Shown piece after piece: positions 22,304-30,979 of a stretch of 45,158 bases of DNA. The DNA comes from Deltaproteobacteria bacterium GWF2_42_12 (GTDB taxonomy: Bacteria; Desulfobacterota; GWC2-55-46; UBA9637). The notes below the pieces were generated by a model. The model was not told where the DNA came from and ran no database searches. It saw only the letters and a program-made list of their open reading frames with translations. The translations under genes were made by a program, and so were the position numbers. Each line of letters begins with the position of its first letter. Positions within the stretch are counted from its first letter, which is position 1. The stretch covers positions 1 through 45,158 of the forward strand of contig MGQA01000010.1 in the NCBI GenBank assembly GCA_001797665.1. The letters run 5' to 3'.

Positions 22304-22510
22304 TTATGTTGTTTTTTTCTGAAACTTCTTCTTAAACTTTTCAACCCTGCCAGCAGAATCTACCAGTTTGTGCTTACCCGTAAAAAAGGGATGGCAACTC
22401 GAACATATTTCTACCTTGATATTCTTTTTTGTAGAACGTGTCTTAACAACATTACCGCAGGCACACTCAATGGCTGTTGGTTCATACTTTGGATGTATTT
22501 CTTCTCTCAT
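22304..22510 (-). CDS. rpmE: 50S ribosomal protein L31, zinc-binding type
   Basis: 68 residues from ATG 22510, with AGGAGG 5-10 nt upstream; an upstream in-frame start would add residues not seen in L31. '[18 protein letters not shown]' and '[30 protein letters not shown]' are the L31 signature. All four Cys (CxC and CxxC) are present, so this is the zinc-bound (C+) form, not the zinc-starvation paralogue. It is first gene of the minus-strand run leading to thyX and prfA. Confidence 0.95.
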   Translation of the reverse strand: MREEIHPKYEPTAIECACGNVVKTRSTKKNIKVEICSSCHPFFTGKHKLVDSAGRVEKFKKKFQKKTT

Positions 22511-22687
22511 AAGGCCTCCTGTCTCAGATTTCAAAAATATATATACTAACAGCTACATCGCATTTGTGCAAGAAAAATATTACATAATTATATACAAATT
22601 TTGTTGAATTACTCAATAACTCTCTGTAGTGGTGTGTTCATACATCTTATTTTGTATGTTTCGGTTGCATATGGATAATCTGGATCC

Positions 22688-22969
22688 GTAAAATAGCGAT
22701 TGAAAACCTCGCTATTTTACCCCCACACCAAAGTTTTTGGTGGGGGGGTTTACAAACTGGTGTCCGCCTTAGGCGTATGACTGCCATACTTCGTTGTCGG
22801 CGCATTTTAGCTCTTCACCGTATCCTCCCCCTGTCCCCCTCCTGAGGGGGATAAAGGGGGAGGGCTTCATCGCAAAAACATGTCCCTGAGTGCTTTTATC
22901 AGGGATGGCCTCCGCCTCGTCTATCAGACAACTTGCCAGTTTCCCCAAAAATCAATGTCTATTTTTGGG
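22688..22969 (-). repeat. Composite dispersed repeat, copy B (inverted)
   Basis: 282 bp, reverse-complementary to copies A and C. It starts with H5 (GTAAAATAGCGA/TCGCTATTTTAC, 22688-22720) and continues through H4, H3 and H1 (CCCCAAAAAT/ATTTTTGGG ending 22969). It lacks the H2 palindrome of copies A and C. It carries two extra pieces: mini-palindrome 3 (22721-22748) and a small CGCC-TTA-GGCG palindrome (about 22765-22778). It lies in the divergent rpmE-dnaK gap (22511-23193), which has no gene I can support. Confidence 0.9.
22716..22753. repeat. TTTAC-flanked mini-palindrome 3, nested in copy B
   Basis: A 28-bp palindrome (22721-22748, CCCCACACCAAA / TTTTTGGTGGGGGGG) lies between TTTAC at 22716-22720 and 22749-22753. 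Copies A and C have a single TTTAC at this point, giving the empty site. The core is closely similar to mini-palindrome 1. Confidence 0.88.
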
Positions 22970-23064
22970 TGGATGTGGAACCTTGACAACAGTGAGAAAG
23001 GAACATACATTAAAGGGTATAGAATAATCGTTTTGTCTCCTTTGCAAGGACGGCGAAGAGTTGA

Positions 23065-23140
23065 CCCTTGACAAATTATCTGCTTTGTCGTGGACAAAGC
23101 AGATTTGGATTTTGCGTTGCAAAACATAATTTGTCAAGGG
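23065..23140. repeat. Cloverleaf-like palindrome upstream of dnaK
   Basis: A 15-bp outer stem (CCCTTGACAAATTAT, 23065-23079, with ATAATTTGTCAAGGG, 23126-23140) encloses two hairpins: ATCTGCTTTGTC-gtg-GACAAAGCAGAT (23078-23104) and TTTTGC-gtt-GCAAAA (23110-23124). It ends one base before the dnaK -35 box. It could be a mobile element or a DNA/RNA regulatory structure. I see no CIRCE element. Confidence 0.82.
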
Positions 23141-23141
23141 T

Positions 23142-23170
23142 TTGACAAACAATTTAAAAAGGTTTATATT
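23142..23170 (+). promoter_or_regulatory. Sigma70-type promoter of dnaK
   Basis: TTGACA (23142-23147), 17 nt, TATATT (23165-23170; 5 of 6). The predicted start is near 23177 and the Shine-Dalgarno is AAGGAGG (23182-23188). I see no sigma32-type promoter. Confidence 0.72.
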
Positions 23171-23193
23171 AAAAAAACAGTAAGGAGGATTTT

Positions 23194-25110
23194 ATGGGAA
23201 AGATTATTGGTATTGACCTCGGCACAACAAATTCAGTTGTTGCGGTTATGGAAGGCGGTGAGCCAAAGGTTATTGTAAATGAAGAAGGAAGCAGAATTAC
23301 GCCGTCTGTAGTTGCGTTTACAAGGGATGGCGAAGTGCTGGTCGGCCAGGTTGCAAAAAGGCAGGCTGTTACAAATCCAGAAAACACTATCTTCTCAATA
23401 AAGAGGTTTATGGGAAGGAATTATGATGAAGTGACAGAAGAGATGAAGATGGTGCCTTACAAGGTGATTAAGGATGAATATGGCAGGGCGGTTGTTGAAG
23501 TGCCTAATATGAAGAGAAGATACACGCCTCCAGAGGTATCTGCCTTTATTTTGCAAAAGCTCAAGAAGGCTGCTGAGGCATATCTTGGCGAGCCTGTTAT
23601 AGAGGCTGTCATAACGGTACCGGCATATTTTAATGACAGCCAGAGACAGGCAACAAAGGATGCAGGTAAAATTGCGGGACTGGATGTTAAAAGGATTATA
23701 AACGAGCCCACAGCGTCTTCCCTTGCATACGGATTGGATAAAAAGAAGGATGAGACCATAGCTGTGTATGATTTTGGCGGCGGCACATTTGATATATCTG
23801 TACTCGATGTGGGAGAGGGTGTTTTTGAGGTGAGGGCTACAAATGGCGATACGCATCTTGGCGGCGACAACTTTGATCAGAGAGTCATTGACTGGCTTAT
23901 TGTAGAGTTTAAAAAGGATCAGGGGATAGACCTTTCAAAGGACAGGATGGCCCTCCAGAGATTAAAAGAGGCAGCTGAAAAGGCAAAGATAGAACTTTCT
24001 TCAACTATGGAGACAGAGATAAACCTTCCCTTTATAACAGCGGATGCAACAGGGCCGAAACATCTTGTTGTGAGGCTTTCGAGGGCAAAGCTCGAGCAGC
24101 TTACAGAGGACCTTGTAGAGAGAAGCCATAAACCGTGTGAACAGGCATTAAAGGACGCTGGCATTCAATCGAGCGCGATAGATGAAGTAGTTCTCGTCGG
24201 TGGAATGATAAGGATGCCAAAGATCCACGGGTTTGTTAAAGGTTTTTTTGGCAGAGAACCTCATAAAGGTGTTAATCCTGACGAGGTTGTTGCAGTTGGC
24301 GCAGCTATTCAGGCAGGTGTTTTGGCAGGTGAAGTTAAGGAGGTTGTGCTTCTGGATGTTACACCTCTATCACTCGGCGTAGAAACCCTTGGTGGTGTGT
24401 TGACAAAATTGATAAACCGTAACACTACTATCCCAACAAGAAAAAAGGAGACATTTACCACTGCTGCTGATAATCAGACGCAAGTCGAAATACACGTGCT
24501 TCAGGGTGAAAGGGAAATGGCGAGGGATAACAGGACGCTCGGCAGATTTCACCTTATAGGCATACCACCTGCGCCGAGGGGTATGCCTCAGATAGAGGTG
24601 ACTTTTGATATAGACGCAAATGGCATACTCAATGTCTCTGCAAAAGATATGGCAACAAATCGGGAACAGAAGATTACTATTACAGCGAGCAGCGGACTTT
24701 CCAAAGATGAAGTCGAGAAGATGGTTAAGGATGCTGAGGGTCATGCAGAAGATGACAGAAAGCGAAAAGAGGTTATAGAGTTAAGAAATCAGCTTGATTC
24801 CATTATCTATTCAACAGAAAAAACCCTTAGTGAGCACAGGACCAGAATTCCTGCAATGGATATAAAGGCTATAGAGGATGCAATTGCAGAGGGCAAAAAG
24901 GCCCTTGAAAAGGAAGATGCTGATACCATGAAAAGGGCTATTGACAATGTAAGTAAGGCGTCTCACAAGATGGCAGAGGTCATGTATCAGGCAGCAGCAC
25001 AGCAAGGTCAAGCAGGCGCGACCGCAGGCGCTGGAGCGAAAAAAGAGGGCGAGGTTGTTGAGGCAGAATTTGTTGATGAGGAGACCAGGAGAGAAGATAG
25101 AAAGCAGTGA
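23194..25110 (+). CDS. dnaK: Chaperone protein DnaK (Hsp70)
   Basis: 638 residues, full length. The ATPase domain has '[18 protein letters not shown]', '[22 protein letters not shown]', '[15 protein letters not shown]', '[16 protein letters not shown]' and '[11 protein letters not shown]'. The substrate domain begins at '[22 protein letters not shown]', followed by the helical lid and an Ala/Gly-rich tail ending '[18 protein letters not shown]'. The tail lacks the exact EEVD-like end of many DnaKs. It is followed by a DnaJ-like co-chaperone and a Clp unfoldase; grpE and hrcA are not in the window. Confidence 0.98.
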   Translation: MGKIIGIDLGTTNSVVAVMEGGEPKVIVNEEGSRITPSVVAFTRDGEVLVGQVAKRQAVTNPENTIFSIKRFMGRNYDEVTEEMKMVPYKVIKDEYGRAVVEVPNMKRRYTPPEVSAFILQKLKKAAEAYLGEPVIEAVITVPAYFNDSQRQATKDAGKIAGLDVKRIINEPTASSLAYGLDKKKDETIAVYDFGGGTFDISVLDVGEGVFEVRATNGDTHLGGDNFDQRVIDWLIVEFKKDQGIDLSKDRMALQRLKEAAEKAKIELSSTMETEINLPFITADATGPKHLVVRLSRAKLEQLTEDLVERSHKPCEQALKDAGIQSSAIDEVVLVGGMIRMPKIHGFVKGFFGREPHKGVNPDEVVAVGAAIQAGVLAGEVKEVVLLDVTPLSLGVETLGGVLTKLINRNTTIPTRKKETFTTAADNQTQVEIHVLQGEREMARDNRTLGRFHLIGIPPAPRGMPQIEVTFDIDANGILNVSAKDMATNREQKITITASSGLSKDEVEKMVKDAEGHAEDDRKRKEVIELRNQLDSIIYSTEKTLSEHRTRIPAMDIKAIEDAIAEGKKALEKEDADTMKRAIDNVSKASHKMAEVMYQAAAQQGQAGATAGAGAKKEGEVVEAEFVDEETRREDRKQ

Positions 25111-25195
25111 GAAGGTAAGGGATTAAGAAGATAAGAAGTTAGGGTGTTAAGAATGCCAAACTTCTAAACTTCCCATCTTCTCAACTTCTGAATTT
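25111..25195. repeat. STRR-like array between dnaK and dnaJ
   Basis: 'AAGAAGATAAGAAGTTAG' style 7-8-mers are followed by the complementary-looking 'CTTCTAAACTTCCCATCTTCTCAACTT', forming a loose hairpin in the 89-nt gap. The downstream dnaJ ATG has no clear Shine-Dalgarno because of it. Confidence 0.55.
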
Positions 25196-25199
25196 AAAC

Positions 25200-26099
25200 A
25201 TGGCTAAAAAAGATTATTACGAGATACTCGGGATTTCGCGAAATGCAACTGAAGAGGATGTAAAAAAGGCATATAGAAACCTTGCCAGGAAATACCACCC
25301 TGACCTGCATCCTGGCAATAAAGAGATAGAGGCGCGGTTTAAAGAGATAAATGAGGCATATGAGGTTTTAAAAGACCCTAAAAAGAGGGAGCAGTATAAC
25401 AGATTCGGCAGCGCAGTATTTGAGCCTGGTTTTGAGGGTGCCAGGACATACACTTACACTACAGGCGGGCCAGTCAACTTTGAGGATTTAGGTTTTGATA
25501 TCGGAGGAATTGAGGATATATTTGGCGATATATTTGGAAGGACAAGGGCTAAAAGGGGGACAGTAAAAGGCGAAGATGTTGAGTATATTTTAGAAATAGG
25601 TTTTGAGCAGGCAATAAGAGGTACTGAAGTCAGGCTCACAATAAATGGCGATAAATTAACGGTTAAGATACCATCTGGTGTTAAAGACGGTTCAAGGGTA
25701 AGGGTGGCGGGTAAAGGTAAACCAGGGATGTTAGGCGGAACTCGCGGAGACCTTTATATTATTACAAAGATAAAACCGCACCCATACTTCAAGAGAGAAG
25801 AAGATGATATATATCTTGAAGCTCCTGTAACTATAACAGAAGCGGTGCTGGGTGCAAAGATTCATATCCCCACTATTGATGGCAAGGCATTATTAGTGAT
25901 TCCTCCCGGCACACACAGTGGGCAAAAATTGAGATTAAAGGGCAAAGGGGTTCCACATATAAAAGATAGAGGCAGAGGCGATCAATATGTTATAATAAAA
26001 ATAATTGCTCCCAAGGATTTGGATGAAAAGTCAAAAGGACTTTTAGAAGATTTTCAGAAACTTAATCCATATGACCCGCGGAAAGAGGTGGGTTGGTAG
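25200..26099 (+). CDS. DnaJ-class co-chaperone without zinc finger (CbpA-like)
   Basis: 299 residues. The J-domain has the HPD motif at 33-35 ('KYHPDLHPGN'), then a G/F-poor linker with 'DIFGDIFGR', and C-terminal substrate-binding domains I and II ('VKGEDVEYILEIGFEQAIRGTE', 'VKIPSGVKDGSRVRVAGKG', 'APVTITEAVLGAKIHIPTIDG', 'IPPGTHSGQKLRLKGKGVP'). The four CxxCxGxG zinc repeats of DnaJ proper are absent, so this is a type B (CbpA-like) J-protein. It stimulates DnaK ATPase and delivers substrates. It sits between dnaK and clp. Confidence 0.93.
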   Translation: MAKKDYYEILGISRNATEEDVKKAYRNLARKYHPDLHPGNKEIEARFKEINEAYEVLKDPKKREQYNRFGSAVFEPGFEGARTYTYTTGGPVNFEDLGFDIGGIEDIFGDIFGRTRAKRGTVKGEDVEYILEIGFEQAIRGTEVRLTINGDKLTVKIPSGVKDGSRVRVAGKGKPGMLGGTRGDLYIITKIKPHPYFKREEDDIYLEAPVTITEAVLGAKIHIPTIDGKALLVIPPGTHSGQKLRLKGKGVPHIKDRGRGDQYVIIKIIAPKDLDEKSKGLLEDFQKLNPYDPRKEVGW

Positions 26100-26103
26100 T
26101 TTA

Positions 26104-26160
26104 TGGAGCAAGCCGACCATGTCGGCGTAAAAGCAACGGCAACACGGTTGCCTTGCTCCA
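26104..26160 (+). repeat. 57-bp palindromic element, intergenic sister copy
   Basis: The same 57-bp element as at 10115-10171 but with a perfect TGGAGCAAG/CTTGCTCCA outer stem. It starts 5 nt after the dnaJ stop and ends 10 nt before the clp start, directly upstream of the clp Shine-Dalgarno (GAGGAAGA). Being untranslated it contains an in-frame TAA that the NAPRTase copy lacks. Confidence 0.92.
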
Positions 26161-26170
26161 GAGGAAGACC

Positions 26171-28447
26171 ATGTTAGAACTTGAAGGCTTTAAGGAAAAA
26201 TTGACACAAAAGGGCCTCAGGGTTTTAGAAACTGCTGTTGAGGAGAGCAAGAGGCGGCAGCACTATTATCTCGGCGTGGAGCATATCTTTATTTCCTTTG
26301 CTATTGTGGAAGAGGTCTTTTTCAGGGATGTAATGAGCGACCTCAACCTTGATGCAAATCAGGTTATTTCTTTTTTAAATGACCACCTTAATGTATCGCG
26401 TCAATACATAGGTGTTGGTCTGAAAATCCCGCCTACAACAAAGACAATCTTTAAACTTGCCTGGGAAGAGGCGCAGAGATGGGGAAGGGAAGAGATAGAT
26501 TCTACTGACCTTTTCATAGCCATATTTCAGGAAAGCCACAGCCTTCCGGCAAAGGTATTTAGAAACTTCGGCCTTGACCCTGATTATGTTATGAGAAGGA
26601 TAACATCGCGGGTAAGGAATAAAGAGGAAATAGAAGAAGAACTGAAGAAGAAGTACGACCTGCCGCCAAACCTAAAACACTTTGCTGTTAATCTTAATAA
26701 GCTTGCCCATTATGATAAGCTTCCTCCTATTATTGGAAGGGATAATGAGATAGAACAGGTAATGGAGATACTCTGTCATGTGGAGCGGAGCAACTCTGTT
26801 ATGATAGTTGGCGAGCCTGGTGTGGGAAAGACAGCCATAGTAGAAGGGCTTGCAAGAAAATTAGAGTATGAACCCCACAGGGTTCCAAAGAGGCTGAGAG
26901 AAAAGCAGATAGTGAATCTTCAGATGAACTCTGTTGTAGCAGGCACTATATTCAGGGGCATGTTTGAGGATAGGGTTGAAAAGATAATAAAGGAACTCAA
27001 GGATAGGAAAAATATAATCCTTTTTATAGATGAGGCGCACTCCCTGATTGGTGCTGGCTCTGCAATGGGTGTGCCGTCAGATGCGGCCAATATATTCAAA
27101 TCAACGCTTGCAAGGGGTGAGATTCAGATAATCGGCGCTACAACCCTTGCTGAATATAAAGAATACATAGCTGAAGATGAGGCGCTTGCAAGAAGATTCA
27201 GGATAGTAAATATTGATGAGCCGTCAATAGAAGATACAAGAAAGATACTATATGGCATCAGGCCGCGGCTTCAGAAAAATTATTCAGTAAATATAACTGA
27301 TAGCGCAATTGAGACTGCCCTGGATATGTCTCAGAGATATGTGCGTAGCCTGAGACTCCCTGATAAGGCAATAGCCTGGCTTGATACCGCCTCTGTAAAG
27401 GTTGAGATAAATAAGCCGCATGAGCAAGTAACAGGCAATGATGTGATAGATGTCATATCCCAGGAGACAAAGATACCGAGAGATATGATATTCAGAGATA
27501 CTACAACAAGGTTTAAGGATATGGAGACTGCGCTGGCTCAAAGGGTTATTGGACAGAGGGAGGCAATAGAGGCGCTTGCGAAAAGGTTAAGGCTTAATAA
27601 AGGTCCGCTCAAGGAAAATTATGCAAGGCCTGATGGGGTGCTGCTATTTCTCGGCCCCACAGGGGTTGGCAAGACAGAACTCGCCAAGGCCCTTGCAGAG
27701 TTTCTCTTTGGTGACGAGAAGAAGATGGTGCGACTGGATATGAGTGAATACAAGGATTCATCTATTGCAGTTGATAAGCTCATTGGCATGCCCAGGGGTA
27801 TTGTTGGCAGTGAGCGCGGCGGTATACTTACAAATCAGGTAAGGGAAAACCCTTATTCCGTGGTCCTTTTGGATGAGGTAGAGAAGGCGAATCCATATGT
27901 GCTAAACCTCTTCCTGCAGGTCTTTGATGAGGGTTGGCTTACAGACGGCAGAGGCAAGAGGGTATATTTCAGTGATACCGTGATTATAATGACCAGCAAT
28001 CTTGGAAGCGATGAGTTCAAAAAATTCACAAAGCCAATGGGTTTCTTGCCAGAAGGCCAGAAACTTGGAGACTTAAAAAAGAGCATCATGAAAGAGGTGG
28101 AGAATACTTTTTCTCCGGAATTTTTGAATAGAATTGATGACATTATAATCTTCTCTCCACTTACACGAGAAGAAGTGAAGAGGATTGCCATACTCTATCT
28201 GAGCAATATAAAAAGGCATATGGAAGAGAATGACAAGTTTCTTGAGATTTCTGATGCAGCCGTGGAAGCGCTCGTTGATACAGGATACAGCCCCAAATAC
28301 GGCGCGAGATTTTTAAAGAGACACATAGATGAAAAGGTGAAGGTTCTCATAACACTAAAATGGAAAGAGGGCTCTGCATTTAAGGTAAATGCAATCGACA
28401 ATGAGATTGTGGTTGAGTGTGTGACAAATGAATTAGTTACTGTTTAA
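26171..28447 (+). CDS. ClpA/ClpC-like AAA+ unfoldase
   Basis: 758 residues from ATG 26171 (Shine-Dalgarno GAGGAAGA); longer starts would run through the palindrome. Two N-terminal Clp repeats (about 1-150) precede D1 with Walker A 'GEPGVGKT' (214-221) and Walker B 'ILFIDEAH', then D2 with 'GPTGVGKT' (near 500) and 'VVLLDEVEKA', and the D2-small domain. The long ClpB M-domain coiled coil is absent. A 'MGFLPEG' loop sits where ClpA/ClpC have their ClpP-docking IGF/VGF loop. This suggests a protease-coupled unfoldase, not a ClpB disaggregase, although it follows dnaK-dnaJ. No clpP is in the window. Confidence 0.88.
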   Translation: MLELEGFKEKLTQKGLRVLETAVEESKRRQHYYLGVEHIFISFAIVEEVFFRDVMSDLNLDANQVISFLNDHLNVSRQYIGVGLKIPPTTKTIFKLAWEEAQRWGREEIDSTDLFIAIFQESHSLPAKVFRNFGLDPDYVMRRITSRVRNKEEIEEELKKKYDLPPNLKHFAVNLNKLAHYDKLPPIIGRDNEIEQVMEILCHVERSNSVMIVGEPGVGKTAIVEGLARKLEYEPHRVPKRLREKQIVNLQMNSVVAGTIFRGMFEDRVEKIIKELKDRKNIILFIDEAHSLIGAGSAMGVPSDAANIFKSTLARGEIQIIGATTLAEYKEYIAEDEALARRFRIVNIDEPSIEDTRKILYGIRPRLQKNYSVNITDSAIETALDMSQRYVRSLRLPDKAIAWLDTASVKVEINKPHEQVTGNDVIDVISQETKIPRDMIFRDTTTRFKDMETALAQRVIGQREAIEALAKRLRLNKGPLKENYARPDGVLLFLGPTGVGKTELAKALAEFLFGDEKKMVRLDMSEYKDSSIAVDKLIGMPRGIVGSERGGILTNQVRENPYSVVLLDEVEKANPYVLNLFLQVFDEGWLTDGRGKRVYFSDTVIIMTSNLGSDEFKKFTKPMGFLPEGQKLGDLKKSIMKEVENTFSPEFLNRIDDIIIFSPLTREEVKRIAILYLSNIKRHMEENDKFLEISDAAVEALVDTGYSPKYGARFLKRHIDEKVKVLITLKWKEGSAFKVNAIDNEIVVECVTNELVTV

Positions 28448-28504
28448 GCCAAAAATTGCATTTGTCAGAAAATATTATTGCATTTTCTGGGCTAAGGAAA
28501 AGTT

Positions 28505-29338
28505 GTGTTCAAAAATATACTAATACCTCAGGATGGTTCAAAGCACAGCAGGGCAGCCCTTGCCTACGGAACATGGCTTGCCAGAAAATGCGATGCCAAG
28601 GTTATTGGCCTTTATGTTGTTGATGTTGTTGCAATGGAAGGCCCCTTTCTCCATGACCTTTCCGGGTCGCTTGGATTCGAGCCCTTTTTGAACTTCTCCA
28701 CAAAAATGCGGGAGATTCTGGAAAGTAAAGGACAAGGCATTTTAAAAGAATTTACAGAGAATTGTCAGAGGGAGGGAGTTGTTTACGACAGTGTTCAGGA
28801 TTTCGGAATAGTTGCAAATACCATCTGCGAAAAGGCAAAGCTTGCAGATATGGTTATCATGGGCCGCAGGGGAATAAATATACAATTTGAATATGGTCTT
28901 CTCGGTTCTACAACCGAAGGGGTTATTCGTAAATGTTCAAAACCAGTGCTCATTGTTTCTGATGAATATAAGGAAGTGACAAAACCGCTTCTTGCATATG
29001 ATGGGAGTTTTACATCAAGTCGCGCAATGCACTCTGCTGCTGAATTTGTGAACACATTAAAACTTCCGCTCACGGTCATAACGGTTTCAAAAGATGGAAA
29101 TGGAGAGGCGCTTTTAAATGATGCACGGGAATACTTTAAACCCTATGACATCCAGCCTCAATTTGTGTTGCTCAAGGGACATGCACCGCAGGAGATAGTT
29201 AAGTATTATAAAGAACATGACCACGATATACTATTCATGGGCATTACCAGCCATTCGAGGATTGTAGAAATGGTTCTCGGCAGCACTACAGAATATGTTA
29301 TGAGAAGCGTCAACGGCCCTGTGTTTTTAGAGAGATAA
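28505..29338 (+). CDS. Universal stress protein, tandem UspA domains
   Basis: 277 residues from GTG 28505 (AAGGAAAA upstream). Two Usp domains in tandem: 'MFKNILIPQDGSKHSRAALAYG' to 'RKCSKPVLIVSDE' (about 1-155) and 'TKPLLAYDGSFTSSRAMHSAAEF' to 'SVNGPVFLER' (about 158-277). The ATP-binding pattern G-x2-G-x(9-10)-G(S/T) is visible in the first ('GRRGINIQFEYGLLGST'); the second has 'GITSHSRIVEMVLGST', where the second Gly is replaced. One domain may therefore bind nucleotide and the other not. The cellular role is stress-related and otherwise open. A small hairpin (CAGAAAAT/ATTTTCTG, 28466-28489) precedes it. Confidence 0.9.
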   Translation: MFKNILIPQDGSKHSRAALAYGTWLARKCDAKVIGLYVVDVVAMEGPFLHDLSGSLGFEPFLNFSTKMREILESKGQGILKEFTENCQREGVVYDSVQDFGIVANTICEKAKLADMVIMGRRGINIQFEYGLLGSTTEGVIRKCSKPVLIVSDEYKEVTKPLLAYDGSFTSSRAMHSAAEFVNTLKLPLTVITVSKDGNGEALLNDAREYFKPYDIQPQFVLLKGHAPQEIVKYYKEHDHDILFMGITSHSRIVEMVLGSTTEYVMRSVNGPVFLER

Positions 29339-29560
29339 TCCTAAAAAACTTTTTAAATTTCCTTTCTCTGTATACTTATCTAAAAAGACCCCTCCTTTTA
29401 GCGCCAAAATTATTGACTTATCCTTTTGGTGTGTGCTACTTTCAAAAACAATATGAATAGTGTTGTTTAACCTCTCTCTGAGTGAAATAAAGATAGACAA
29501 ATCAAAAAAGTTATCTTTCCTTCCACTCACTGAGCTTACCGAGGAATAGGGATAAAAAAG
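29339..29560 (+). other. Structured 5' region upstream of mgtE, function unassigned
   Basis: This 222-nt gap can fold into several hairpins. They are AGCGCCAAAA/TTTTGGTGtgtGCT (about 29399-29450), AAACAA/TTGTTT, and a long imperfect stem pairing CTGAGTGAAATAAAGATA with TTATCTTTCCTTCCACTCACTGAG just before the mgtE start. It does not match the M-box (ykoK) consensus that I know. It may be an mRNA leader with regulatory structure or only repeat debris. Confidence 0.35.
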
Positions 29561-30922
29561 ATGCCAGATGATGTCAAGACAAATAATATTGACGCATTAA
29601 AAGACCTTATCCAAAAAAGGGATGATGTGGCTGTAATCGGCCTTGTCGCGTCTTTGCATCCATCAGATATTGCTAAGCTTTTTTCAAGCCTTGAAGAAGA
29701 AGAAAAGATATATGTCTTTGGCCTCCTTGACCCCGAGGTGGCATCCAATGTCCTACTTGAGGTAGATGACCCGACAAGGGAAAAGCTTATTGCATCAATA
29801 TCAAAGGCAGAGCTTACCGAGATAGTTGATGAAATGGCAACCGATGATGCTACTGATGTGATTGCAGAACTCCCGCATGAAGAGGCAAAGACAGTCCTTG
29901 AAGGCATAGACTGGAAAGAATCAGCCGAGGTTCAAAAGCTTCTTAAATACCCGGAAGACACTGCCGGTGGCATCATGCAGACAGAAATGGTTATGATTAA
30001 AGAGGATGCCACAGTTCAGGAGACAATAGATGAAGTGAGAAAAAAAAGTGAAGAGATACCAAATATTCACTGCGTGTTTGTAGTAGATGACGATACCAAA
30101 CTTGTCGGGACAGTTCCTTTAGAAAAGTTAATCCTTGCAAAACCACATTTGCCCATTAAAGATCTAATGAACTCTAAGTCAGTTAAAGTAGGAGTTGATA
30201 CTGACCAGGAAGAGGTGGCCCGGATATTCCAGAAATACGATGTTGTTACTGTTCCGGTTGTAGATGGGAGCGAGAAGCTTCTCGGCAGGATTACCATAGA
30301 TGATGTAATGGATGTTATAGAAGAAGAGATATTTGAAGATTTTTATAGAATGGCAAGTCTAAGCACAGATGAGCGGGTCTTGGATTCAGCATCCAGGTCT
30401 TTCAGGTTGAGATTCCCCTGGCTTCTGATAAATCTTGCAACGGCATTTGTTGCAGCAAGTGTGGTAAAGGTGTTTGAGAACACAATTCAGGCGGTTGTTA
30501 CATTGGCGGTTTTTATGCCGATCGTTGCAGGGATGGGGGGGAATGCAGCAACGCAGACAATCACAGTCGTTGTCCGGGGGCTTGCATTGGGCGAATTGGA
30601 ATTAAAATATGCAAAAAAGGTGCTTGTTAAAGAGGTTATAGTTGGCTTTGCCAATGGAGCATTAAATGGCGTAGTTGCAGCTATTGTCGCGTATCTTATG
30701 GGTGTAAATTATATGATTGGCTTATTGCTATTTCTTGCGATGATTGCTAATCTCGTTATAGCTGGTTTCAGCGGCACAGTAATTCCTTTTATACTAAAAT
30801 GGTACAAGGCAGACCCTGCCCTCTCTGCAACAGTTTTTGTTACAACCTGTACTGATGTGGGTGGGTTCCTTTCATTCTTGGGGCTTGCAGCAATATTTCT
30901 TAAATATGGAATGCTCGGATAA
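29561..30922 (+). CDS. mgtE: Magnesium transporter MgtE
   Basis: 453 residues with the full MgtE order: N-terminal superhelical domain (about 1-130; 'LLDPEVASNVLLEV', 'MATDDATDVIAELP'), a CBS-domain pair (about 135-260; 'YPEDTAGGIMQTEMVMIKEDATV', 'GRITIDDVMDVIEEE'), the plug helix and five membrane helices. The family motif 'PIVAGMGGNAATQT' and the C-terminal 'TDVGGFLSFLGLA' are intact. It is a gated Mg2+ channel in which cytosolic Mg2+ closes the pore through the CBS/N domains; the acidic residues there are numerous. The N-terminus follows a structured region and a weak GAGGAAT Shine-Dalgarno. Confidence 0.96.
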   Translation: MPDDVKTNNIDALKDLIQKRDDVAVIGLVASLHPSDIAKLFSSLEEEEKIYVFGLLDPEVASNVLLEVDDPTREKLIASISKAELTEIVDEMATDDATDVIAELPHEEAKTVLEGIDWKESAEVQKLLKYPEDTAGGIMQTEMVMIKEDATVQETIDEVRKKSEEIPNIHCVFVVDDDTKLVGTVPLEKLILAKPHLPIKDLMNSKSVKVGVDTDQEEVARIFQKYDVVTVPVVDGSEKLLGRITIDDVMDVIEEEIFEDFYRMASLSTDERVLDSASRSFRLRFPWLLINLATAFVAASVVKVFENTIQAVVTLAVFMPIVAGMGGNAATQTITVVVRGLALGELELKYAKKVLVKEVIVGFANGALNGVVAAIVAYLMGVNYMIGLLLFLAMIANLVIAGFSGTVIPFILKWYKADPALSATVFVTTCTDVGGFLSFLGLAAIFLKYGMLG

Positions 30923-30979
30923 TGCAATTATAAATTACGATTTCTTAATGTATAATTTTTATCCTTCATTGTCTTTACT

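Noticed and set aside
22880-23071. Short open frame starting MSLSAFIRDGLRL, also present in copies A and C of the composite repeat
   Set aside because: The shared residues are encoded by hairpins H3 and H1 of the repeat. The downstream parts differ, there is no Shine-Dalgarno, and the conservation is explained by the DNA repeat itself.
26093-26170. N-terminal extension of the Clp unfoldase from GTG 26093
   Set aside because: It overlaps the dnaJ end and runs through the 57-bp palindrome. ATG 26171 has a proper Shine-Dalgarno and the family N-terminus.
29371-29418. Promoter for mgtE from TATACT at 29371 or TTGACT at 29413
   Set aside because: Neither has a partner box at an acceptable distance, so I did not call it.
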